A stretch of DNA of 64,000 nucleotides from the NCBI RefSeq assembly GCF_004745645.1, contig NZ_SRMB01000003.1, forward strand, positions 124,001 to 188,000, given 5' to 3'. The position numbers and the translations under genes were made by a program. The DNA comes from Hymenobacter metallicola. GTDB taxonomy: Bacteria > Bacteroidota > Bacteroidia > Cytophagales > Hymenobacteraceae. Position 1 is the first letter of the stretch; every line of letters starts with the position of its first letter. Below the pieces are notes generated by a model, which ran no database searches, was not told the origin of the DNA, and saw only the letters and a list, made by a program, of their open reading frames with translations. Below, in pieces: positions 35,254 through 42,638 of the stretch.

Positions 35254-37818
35254 ATGACTACTGTTTCTTCTCCGGCGGTGCCGCTGTGGCGCCGGCTGCT
35301 GCCCCACCTGCTGGCCATCGTGTTCTTCTTCGTACTGGCGGCCGTGTACTTCTCCCCGATTCTGTTCGACGGCAAAACCCTGGCGCAGCACGACGTGGTG
35401 CAGTTCAACGGTGGGGCCCACGAAGCCCAGCTTTACCGGGAAGCAACCGGCAAAGAAGCCCTGTGGACCAACTCCATGTTCTCGGGCATGCCGACCTACC
35501 TGATCAGCACCCGTTTCCCCGGCGACCTGTCCATCTACCTGCACCAGATTTTTACCCTGCACCTGCCGGCGGTAGTCGCCAATCTTTTTTTGGCCCTGCT
35601 CTGCGGCTACGTGCTGTTTGTGGCGCTGGGCGTGCGGCCTTTGCTGGCCGCGGTGGGCGCTATTGCGCTGGGCTTCACCAGCTACAACCTGATTATTCTG
35701 GCGGCGGGCCACAATACCAAGTCGCTGGCCCTGGCCTACGCGCCGCTGGTGCTGGGCGGCTTGCTGGTCACGTTCCGCCGCAACCGGTGGCTGGGGGCGG
35801 CTTTGTTTGCCCTGGGCCTAACCATGAACGTGCGCTCCAACCACTTGCAGATTACCTACTACCTGCTGCTGCTGGTACTGGTATTCGGGGTTATCGAGTT
35901 GATTGGCGCCCTGCGCGAAAAGCGGCTGGGTGACTTTTTCGGCCGGACGGCCTTGCTGGCGGCCGCCGCGGTGCTGGCCGTGGGCGTCAGCTTCGGCCGC
36001 CTCTACGTGACGGCCGAATACGGCAAGTACTCTATCCGGGGTAAGTCGGAGCTGACCACCCCGGCTCCGTCGGCTACCGCCCAGGCCCCGGCCGCAGGCG
36101 AAGACGGCGTCGGCAACGGCCTCGACCGGGACTACGCCTTTGGTTGGAGCTACGGCGTGGGCGAAACCATTACCCTGCTGATTCCCAACTACTACGGCGG
36201 GGCCAGCGCCGGTTCGCTCAGCGAAAACTCTACCACGGGCAAGGCCTTGGCGGGTATTGGCATTCCGCCGGTGCAGCTACGCGAGTATCTGCAGCAGCTG
36301 CCGCTCTACTGGGGCGACCAGCCCAGCACCAGCGGCCCGGTGTACATCGGGGCCGTGGTATGCTTCCTGTTCATCCTCGGCCTGTTCGTGGCCGAGCGCC
36401 GGACCCGCACCTGGCTGCTGGTGGGCACCATTCTGTCGATCCTGCTGGCCTGGGGTAAGAATTTCGAGACCTTCAACTACCTGATGTTCGACTATTTCCC
36501 CGGCTACAACAAGTTTCGTTCGGTGAGTATGGCCCTCATTATTGCCCAGTTGGCCATGCCTCTGCTGGCCATTCTGGCTTTGGCCCGTATCCTGCGTCCC
36601 CAGCCCGCCGTGGCCCCGGTAGCCGGGGCCAGCACCCACCCCAGCCTGGCCGCGCTGAGCGGGCAGCCGGTGGCCTCGCCCGAAACGGCCGAGTTGAAGC
36701 GCAAGCTGCTCTACGCGGTGGGTATCACGGCCGGTATCTGCGTACTGGCTTACCTGGCGGGCCTGGGCGCCGATTTTGCCTCTCCCATCGATGCGCAGCT
36801 GCAGCAGCAGGGCTTCCCGCTGGATGCGCTACGGGCCGACCGCGCCAGCCTGATGCACACCGACGTGCTCCGGACGCTGGTGTTTGTGCTGCTGACCGGC
36901 GGCGTGCTGTACTTTTATTTACAGCGTAAGCTTTCGGTAACCATGGCCGCGCTGCTGGTTGGTGCCCTGACGCTGGTCGACCTCTGGGGCGTGGATAAGC
37001 GCTACCTCAACGACAATAACTTCCAGCGCGAAACCATTGCCCAGCAGTTTGTGCCCACGGCCGCCGACCAGCAGATTCTGCAGGACAAGGACCTGAGCTA
37101 CCGGGTACTCAACCTGCAAAACCCCTTTAACGAAGCCAACACGTCGTACTTCCACAAGAGCATCGGCGGCTACCACGGGGCCAAGCTGCGCCGCTACCAG
37201 GATCTGATTGAGCGCCAGATTTCGGCCAACAACACCCAGGTGCTGGCCATGCTCAACACGCGCTACATCATTACCGGCGACCCGAAGCAGCCGGTACAAC
37301 GCAACCCCGGCGCCCTGGGCAATGCCTGGTTTGTGAGTGAAGTGCAGAAAGTGCAGAACCCCGACCAGGAAATTGCGGCTCTCACCAACCTGAACGTGGC
37401 TACCACGGCCGTCATCGACGCCTCGAAGTTTCCGCTGGAAAAGACGACCTACAACGCGGCCGGCTCCACCATTGCCCTGACGGCCTACTCGCCCGACGCC
37501 CTGACTTACCGCGCCACGGCCGTGCAGGATGGCTTTGTGGTGTTCTCGGAAATCTACTACCAGGATGGCTGGAACGCCTATATCGACGGCAAGCTGGTGC
37601 CGCACCAGCGCGTGAACTACGTGCTGCGGGCCCTGCCCGTACCGGCCGGCACCCACACCATCGATTTCAAATTCGAGCCCAAGGAATATGCCATCGGCAA
37701 CACGGTGTCGCTGGTATCCTCGGTACTGCTGATCCTGGCGCTGCTGGGCACTATTCTCTACTCCCTGAAGCGTAAGCCCACGACACCGGCCGAACAGGAA
37801 GTACGCCTAGCCGCATAA
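35254..37818 (+). CDS. YfhO family multi-pass membrane protein
   Basis: An 854-residue protein with a dozen or more predicted membrane helices, from HLLAIVFFFVLAAVYFSPI near the N-terminus to a last helix near 820 (SSVLLILALLGTILYSL). The periplasmic loops contain family-like segments NSMFSGMPTYLISTR and GPVYIGAVVCFLF, and the C-terminal region (FSEIYYQDGWNAYIDGK) matches YfhO proteins. YfhO homologues resemble GT-C glycosyltransferases that use polyprenyl-phosphate sugars, and some decorate wall polymers; the substrate here is unknown. It appears monocistronic. Confidence 0.87.
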   Translation: MTTVSSPAVPLWRRLLPHLLAIVFFFVLAAVYFSPILFDGKTLAQHDVVQFNGGAHEAQLYREATGKEALWTNSMFSGMPTYLISTRFPGDLSIYLHQIFTLHLPAVVANLFLALLCGYVLFVALGVRPLLAAVGAIALGFTSYNLIILAAGHNTKSLALAYAPLVLGGLLVTFRRNRWLGAALFALGLTMNVRSNHLQITYYLLLLVLVFGVIELIGALREKRLGDFFGRTALLAAAAVLAVGVSFGRLYVTAEYGKYSIRGKSELTTPAPSATAQAPAAGEDGVGNGLDRDYAFGWSYGVGETITLLIPNYYGGASAGSLSENSTTGKALAGIGIPPVQLREYLQQLPLYWGDQPSTSGPVYIGAVVCFLFILGLFVAERRTRTWLLVGTILSILLAWGKNFETFNYLMFDYFPGYNKFRSVSMALIIAQLAMPLLAILALARILRPQPAVAPVAGASTHPSLAALSGQPVASPETAELKRKLLYAVGITAGICVLAYLAGLGADFASPIDAQLQQQGFPLDALRADRASLMHTDVLRTLVFVLLTGGVLYFYLQRKLSVTMAALLVGALTLVDLWGVDKRYLNDNNFQRETIAQQFVPTAADQQILQDKDLSYRVLNLQNPFNEANTSYFHKSIGGYHGAKLRRYQDLIERQISANNTQVLAMLNTRYIITGDPKQPVQRNPGALGNAWFVSEVQKVQNPDQEIAALTNLNVATTAVIDASKFPLEKTTYNAAGSTIALTAYSPDALTYRATAVQDGFVVFSEIYYQDGWNAYIDGKLVPHQRVNYVLRALPVPAGTHTIDFKFEPKEYAIGNTVSLVSSVLLILALLGTILYSLKRKPTTPAEQEVRLAA

Positions 37819-37935
37819 ACGGTGCGTCATGGCGCGGCCCCGCCGTAGCAGTATATCCTTGCGAGGAAGAACGACATTCCGCGCATCAAGCGCCGTCACT
37901 CCGTCCGCTGCGCAGTACGACTCGTTCTTTTACCT

Positions 37936-37971
37936 AAAAGCCCTTTACTCCAGCTGGAATAAAGGGCTTTT
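37936..37971. terminator. Hairpin related to that at 26836
   Basis: A 12-bp outer stem (37936-37947 with 37960-37971) encloses the palindrome TCCAGCTGGA. It lies after the YfhO gene. The core differs from the 26836-26875 hairpin by a compensatory base pair. Confidence 0.72.
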
Positions 37972-38054
37972 CACGTCAGCAAGCTCCGCACATTTTAGAG
38001 CGCGGATTGCCGCGGCGGCGCCTCGCCACGACACACGCTTTTCTCCCCAGCCCT

Positions 38055-38999
38055 ATGCTGATTCAGGAACTTCAGGAGCCAATAGCTACTCAGCGCGGGG
38101 TGCGACTCTTGCTGTGCCGCGACGACCTGACCCACCCCGACCTGCCCGGCAACAAGTGGCGTAAGCTCAAGTACAACCTGCTGGCCGCCCAAGAGCAGGG
38201 CCACCATACGCTGCTGACCTTTGGCGGGGCTTTTTCCAACCACATAGCCGCCGTAGCTGCGGCCGGCCGCCTCCAGGGCTTCCGCACCCTGGGCCTGATC
38301 CGAGGGGAGCCGACCTGGCCGCTGAACCCAACCCTACACCGGGCCACCGCCGATGGCATGCAGCTGCACTACCTCGACCGGGAAACCTACCGCCGCAAGC
38401 ATGAGCCGGAGGTAATGGCCACGCTGCTGGCCGAAACGGGCCCGGCCTACGTGCTACCCGAAGGCGGAACCAACACGCTGGCCCTACCGGGCTGCGCCGA
38501 GCTGATAACGGAGCTGGCCTTCCAAACTGACTTCGACTGCGTGGCTGTGGCTTGCGGCACGGGCGGCACGCTGGCCGGCCTGCTCACGGGGTTGGGGGGG
38601 CAGCGCACGGCCCTGGGCGTGGCGGCCCTGAAGAACGGTGGGTTTCTACGAGACGACATCCAGCAGCTGACCCGGCAAGCCACGGGCAAAACCTACGACA
38701 ACTGGGAGCTATTGACCAACTACCACTTCGGTGGGTACGCCTCGTTCTCCGCCGAACTGCTGGATTTTATTCAAGCTTTCGAGCTGCGGCACGGCATTCT
38801 CCTCGACCCCATCTATACGGGCAAGCTGCTTTTCGCGCTGCTGGCGCTAATTGAGCAAGGTCGTTTTGCGGTGGGCAGCACGGTGGTGGCGGTGCATACG
38901 GGTGGTTTGCAGGGCTGGCAGGGGTTTCGGCAACGGTTCGGCCACCGCAGTGCCTGGTGGCCCACGTATGCTACTGCGGGCAGCCAAACGTTAACCTGA
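38055..38999 (+). CDS. PLP-dependent D-cysteine desulfhydrase / ACC deaminase family protein
   Basis: A 314-residue fold-type II PLP enzyme. The start at 38055 gives MLIQELQEPIA; a TTG at 38007 would add 16 residues. Lys34 in PGNKWRKLKYNL should bind PLP. The phosphate and substrate loops are FGGAFSNHIAAVAAAG and VACGTGGTLAGLL. The family includes D-cysteine desulfhydrase (DcyD) and 1-aminocyclopropane-1-carboxylate deaminase, which cannot be told apart here. Many Bacteroidota members are annotated as deaminases by homology only. Confidence 0.88.
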   Translation: MLIQELQEPIATQRGVRLLLCRDDLTHPDLPGNKWRKLKYNLLAAQEQGHHTLLTFGGAFSNHIAAVAAAGRLQGFRTLGLIRGEPTWPLNPTLHRATADGMQLHYLDRETYRRKHEPEVMATLLAETGPAYVLPEGGTNTLALPGCAELITELAFQTDFDCVAVACGTGGTLAGLLTGLGGQRTALGVAALKNGGFLRDDIQQLTRQATGKTYDNWELLTNYHFGGYASFSAELLDFIQAFELRHGILLDPIYTGKLLFALLALIEQGRFAVGSTVVAVHTGGLQGWQGFRQRFGHRSAWWPTYATAGSQTLT

Positions 39000-39041
39000 A
39001 CCGTATTCTTCTCATTCCGCTCTGCTCCCCGCTTTTCGCCT

Positions 39042-39677
39042 ATGCCCCTTACCCGTTTGCTTCGCCGTCTGCTGCCCCTGCTTTTTCTGGTTGGCCTGGG
39101 GTGGTTTCTGTGGAAGAAAGTACAGCCCCGCCTCTTCGACTTCAGCAACCCACTTGACCCGGAGCCGCGCGTGACGGTGACCCACAACACGGTGCTGACC
39201 AAGATAGAGGCGCTGGGCCGCCTGGAGCTGGTGCGTTACCAGTTCAAGGATGTGGTGGAATACCGCAAGAGTACCTACCGGTTTTTGCCCGATTCGAAAG
39301 TGGCCCTGATTGTGGCCGGCAACGCCATTGGCTGCCTCGATTTGCGCAAAGTCAAGCCCCAGGACGTGGTATTTGAGGGCGACTCGGTGGTACGCGTGGC
39401 CCTGCCGGCGGCTGAGCTGTGCACCTGGCAGGTCGACCATAGCCAGAGCCGGGTATACAGTACGCAGAACTCGTTTTTCAACGATGCCGAACTGGTCGAT
39501 GAGGGCTATAAGTACGCCGAAAAGAATGTGCAGCGGGCCGCCCTGCAATCAGGCATCCTGGCCCAAACTACCCTGAATGCCGAGCAGATTCTGCGGCCCA
39601 TGCTCGAAACCATGACCGGCCGCCGGGTTGTTCTTACCCAGCAGACCGCCCCGCCCCAGGTGCCGGCCCGGCGTTAA
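39042..39677 (+). CDS. DUF4230 domain protein
   Basis: A 211-residue protein with one N-terminal membrane helix (about 8-25) and a periplasmic DUF4230 domain. The family marker is the segment TVLTKIEALGRLELVRYQFKD, followed by SKVALIVAGNAIGCLDL and LPAAELCTWQVDHSQSRVYS. The biochemical role of DUF4230 is unknown. The start is 42 bases after the desulfhydrase stop, so the two may be co-transcribed, but there is no evident functional link. Confidence 0.83.
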   Translation: MPLTRLLRRLLPLLFLVGLGWFLWKKVQPRLFDFSNPLDPEPRVTVTHNTVLTKIEALGRLELVRYQFKDVVEYRKSTYRFLPDSKVALIVAGNAIGCLDLRKVKPQDVVFEGDSVVRVALPAAELCTWQVDHSQSRVYSTQNSFFNDAELVDEGYKYAEKNVQRAALQSGILAQTTLNAEQILRPMLETMTGRRVVLTQQTAPPQVPARR

Positions 39678-39715
39678 CACTTCCAAGTCCGGAGTACAGA
39701 ATGCTAAGCGGCGGC

Positions 39716-40210
39716 TTACTCTTCCTCCGCTTCCTTGCCCAGGTCATCAAGGGCCATTTTAATCAGGTCGTTTTCGTAGCCCTTCACGGTCAGGAACATG
39801 GTTAGCTTCTGGCGGCGCAGGCGCTGATTGCCCTCTTTCTCCACCCGGTTGCGTTTTTCGAGCGTGTCCAGCAGGTTCTGATAGTACACGTCGCCATCAA
39901 TTTCTTTCAGCCCAACCTTGATGCAGTACTCCGACAGGCCCTTCTGCTTCAGCTCCTGGGTGATGCGGCGGCGGCCCCATTTCTTGATGCCAACCTTACC
40001 CCGCACAAACGACTTGGCGAAGCGTTCCTCATCCAGCAGCTTTTCGCGGCTCAGGCGGATAATGATTTCGCCGGCTTCGTCCTCGGTTAGTCCGTACTCC
40101 CGGAGCTTGGCCTCAACTTCCTTCGTCGTGCGCTCCTGGTAGGCACAGTAAGCCGCAATTTTGGGCAGGGCCTCACCGGGCGTATAAAATTTCTTTTTGG
40201 GTTGATCCAT
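39716..40210 (-). CDS. recX: Regulatory protein RecX
   Basis: A 164-residue RecX protein, which binds RecA filaments and restrains recombination. The start at 40210 gives MDQPKKKFYTPGEAL; ATG at 40219 adds three residues, and the longer frame upstream is unrelated. Three-helix repeats typical of RecX are seen: AYQERTTKEVEAKLREYG, LDEERFAKSFVRGKVGIKKWGRRRI and the C-terminal repeat ending LDDLGKEAEEE. No recA is in the window. It converges with the DUF4230 gene. Confidence 0.92.
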   Translation of the reverse strand: MDQPKKKFYTPGEALPKIAAYCAYQERTTKEVEAKLREYGLTEDEAGEIIIRLSREKLLDEERFAKSFVRGKVGIKKWGRRRITQELKQKGLSEYCIKVGLKEIDGDVYYQNLLDTLEKRNRVEKEGNQRLRRQKLTMFLTVKGYENDLIKMALDDLGKEAEEE

Positions 40211-40219
40211 CGAATACAT

Positions 40220-40631
40220 AAGCCGGGCCGACGAATAAGCGTCAGCTCCTAAGGTAACGCACCAGACAAGGTTGGCGTTCGGTGGGCAAGCTACTGGTTC
40301 TGCTGCTGAGGACCTACTTGAGCGGGCACCCCCTGATGCGGGTTTACTTATCGTTGAACACCGCCGGCGCAGTTCCATTACCCCAAAGTCAAGCTTTTCT
40401 TTGAAAGCCCGCCGCTACCCATAGGGCTGAGAACAAGGCTGGAAGTACGTATTTACTTATAGGCCTGGATTTGCTATTTAAACGTAATCTTTCTGCGTAG
40501 TCTTTACTAACCGAATGCGCAGCATACGTATTTCGACTGATTTAATACGTATTTACTCCTTGAGAAAGGCTAGGTCGGACAACTAGTCGCGTAGGTGCTA
40601 AGCAAGTTACTCACACTAACGCCAACGCACT
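40220..40631. other. 412-base intergenic leader with repeated TACGTATTT motif
   Basis: No gene is seen between recX and the first ferritin-like gene. TACGTATTTAC occurs at 40446-40456 and again at 40546-40556, exactly 100 bases apart, with a related TACGTATTTC at 40525-40534. The stretch around 40440-40560 is AT-richer than its surroundings and probably holds the control region of the ferritin-like operon. No clean TAnnTTTG element was found. Confidence 0.6.
40446..40556 (+). repeat. Three spaced TACGTATTT repeats upstream of ferritin-like operon
   Basis: Two identical 11-mers and one 10-base near copy, each containing the palindrome TACGTA, upstream of the start at 40632. The spacing suggests regulator-binding sites; no factor is known. 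Confidence 0.55.
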
Positions 40632-41447
40632 ATGACTAAACAAACTTATCCTGCCCAACTAGAGGACAAATCTTCTGGCGGGCTGCGGAACGCCCTGCCG
40701 CGCCGCGACTTTCTACGCTACACCGGCGCCGGTCTGGCCCTGACCGGCCTCGTCCTGAACGGCTGCAGCGACGATGATGACAATGTTGACCCCAATGCTA
40801 ATAACACGGTCAACGTCGGCACCAGTGACATCGGCGTCCTCAACTACGCCTATGCCCTTGAGCAACTCGAAGCTGCGTTCTACGCCCAGGTAATAGCCGG
40901 TGGTACCGGTACTTACTTTACAAGCCTAGGTGCTAACAGCGCCGAGCGCCAAATCCTGACCGACTTGGCCGCGCACGAAAAAGCGCACCGCGACTTTTTC
41001 AAGAACACGATTCCCGCCAACAGCATCATCAAAGAACTCTCGCCCGACTTCTCGGCTATTGACTTCAATGTGGGCAAGCGCGCGGCGGGGGCGCCAGCTG
41101 GTACGAAGCTGGGCGTATTGGATGCTGCTATGGCCTTCGAGGATTTGGGCGTAGCGGCTTACAACGGTGCCGGACGGTATATTACCAACCCGGTGTATCT
41201 GGCCCTGGCCGGTAAAATTGTATCGGTGGAGGCGCGTCACGCGGCTCTTATCCGCGACCTGATGAGCTACAACACCTTCGTTGGCAGCGATGTAGTCGAC
41301 TTGTTTACGCCCACTGGCAGCGCCTCTACCCCAGGGGTAGGCAACGGCACGGGTCTGGAGAAATCGAAGCGGCCCGCCGAGGTTATCACGACGGCGAACC
41401 AGTTTCTGCAGGAAGGCTCCAAACTCAACGTGAGCGGCCTGGCCTAA
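40632..41447 (+). CDS. Tat-exported ferritin-like lipoprotein
   Basis: A 271-residue protein. Its N-terminus has a twin-arginine motif (PRRDFLRY, Arg24-Arg25), a hydrophobic stretch and a lipobox ending at Cys45, so it should be exported folded and lipid-anchored. The domain is Ferritin_2-like (desiccation-related family): helices carry ALEQLEAAFY (Glu77, Glu80), AHEKAHRDFF, AMAFEDLGVAAY (Glu170) and SVEARHAALIRD, all good candidate metal ligands. It may bind iron or protect from oxidants. The next gene, 40 bases on, encodes a related protein, so they are an operon. Confidence 0.85.
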   Translation: MTKQTYPAQLEDKSSGGLRNALPRRDFLRYTGAGLALTGLVLNGCSDDDDNVDPNANNTVNVGTSDIGVLNYAYALEQLEAAFYAQVIAGGTGTYFTSLGANSAERQILTDLAAHEKAHRDFFKNTIPANSIIKELSPDFSAIDFNVGKRAAGAPAGTKLGVLDAAMAFEDLGVAAYNGAGRYITNPVYLALAGKIVSVEARHAALIRDLMSYNTFVGSDVVDLFTPTGSASTPGVGNGTGLEKSKRPAEVITTANQFLQEGSKLNVSGLA

Positions 41448-41487
41448 TCCGTAGTCATCCTTTTTCGCCTTAATCTGACCTTTCGCT

Positions 41488-42465
41488 ATGGATCTGTTCC
41501 AACTAATTACTGAGATTGAAAAAGTAGACCCCGAAGTCTACGAACGATTTGACTCGCGCCGCCGCGTGTTCAAGCACCTCACGGGCATGGGCAAGAAGCT
41601 TTCCGCCGCCGCCCTCCCCGGTTTTGTAGCCGCTCTGTTCAACAAAGCCTATGGCCAGACGGCTGGCCCATCGGTGAACGACGTGCTGAACCTGGCCTTA
41701 AGCCTAGAGTACCTGGAGTTTTACTTCTACGATACGGGCCTGAACACGACGGGCCTTATCCCGGAGCCCGAGCGCCGCGCCATCGAACTGATTCGCAACG
41801 ACGAAAGCGGCCACATCAAAACCCTGCGCGGAGCCTTGGGCAGTGCCGCTATTCCTGACCCCGGCCGGGCGGCCTTCGACTACAGCGGTGGCAAAGGCTC
41901 CGGCACCGGTCCGTTTGCGCCGGCCCTGCTGCCCGGCGGTACGGCCCTGTACTTCGGCGTAGCCCAGTCCTTCGTCGACACGGGGGTACGGGCCTACAAA
42001 GGCGGTGCGCCCTTCCTGATGACGAACAAGGACATCCTGGAAGCGGCCCTCAATATTCACTCGGTGGAAGCTCGCCACTCGTCCCACATCCGCACCGTAC
42101 GCCGGGGCCTGGCAGCAGGTGTTCTGGGTGGACCCACTTCGGCCACCACTCCGGCCGGCGCCGATCCGAAAGTGTCGCCCAAGAGCTGGATTTCGGGCAA
42201 CGACGGCGGCGGGCCTTCTCCCCAAACCAACCCGTCGACGGCGGATGTTTATGGTCCTGGCACGAACCCGCCTCCCGCGGGAGTTCCTACCGGTATCACC
42301 TTCCCCGGCGAAGACAACGTGGTGCAGGCGGGCCGTACTATCACGACGGACAGCGGCGTTTCGGCAGCGGCAGCCTCAGAGGCATTCGACGAACCCTTGG
42401 ACTACGTAAAGGTGAAGGCTATTGCCCGCAATTTCGTGGCAGCCAGCACGACGTTGTTCGTATAA
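41488..42465 (+). CDS. Ferritin-like protein with Tat-type signal
   Basis: A 325-residue Ferritin_2-like protein paired with the one upstream. About 22 residues precede an Arg-rich Tat-like motif (SRRRVFKHL, 23-31) and a hydrophobic run ending near KAYGQT. The helices keep LSLEYLEFYFYD, NDESGHIKTLRG and SVEARHSSHIRTV, but the helix-3 glutamate of the partner is a valine here (Val163 in QSFVDTGVRAY). A Gly/Pro/Asn-rich tail (about 215-280) follows. A hetero-oligomer with one metal-binding and one altered subunit is possible but inferred. Confidence 0.83.
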   Translation: MDLFQLITEIEKVDPEVYERFDSRRRVFKHLTGMGKKLSAAALPGFVAALFNKAYGQTAGPSVNDVLNLALSLEYLEFYFYDTGLNTTGLIPEPERRAIELIRNDESGHIKTLRGALGSAAIPDPGRAAFDYSGGKGSGTGPFAPALLPGGTALYFGVAQSFVDTGVRAYKGGAPFLMTNKDILEAALNIHSVEARHSSHIRTVRRGLAAGVLGGPTSATTPAGADPKVSPKSWISGNDGGGPSPQTNPSTADVYGPGTNPPPAGVPTGITFPGEDNVVQAGRTITTDSGVSAAAASEAFDEPLDYVKVKAIARNFVAASTTLFV

Positions 42466-42492
42466 TTTCCTCCGAGCACTACACACACCTAG

Positions 42493-42524
42493 AAAAGGAC
42501 GGCCCAAGGGTCGTCCTTTTTTTT
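42493..42524 (+). terminator. Terminator of the ferritin-like operon
   Basis: AAAAGGACG pairs with CGTCCTTTT, extended by G-T and G-C pairs around a small loop, followed by a run of T. Confidence 0.85.
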
Positions 42525-42638
42525 GTGCCGAGCGACGAAGCTCGTCGGTGGCAATGAATCCGGCTTACCAGTTATCAGCAGCATACCCCTCAGCAGACAA
42601 CCTTTAGCTGCCGGATTTCATCTACCTTCACAACCACC

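Noticed and set aside
40220..40378. N-terminal extension of RecX to 40378
   Set aside because: The extra residues are unlike RecX; ATG 40210 or 40219 fits the family length.
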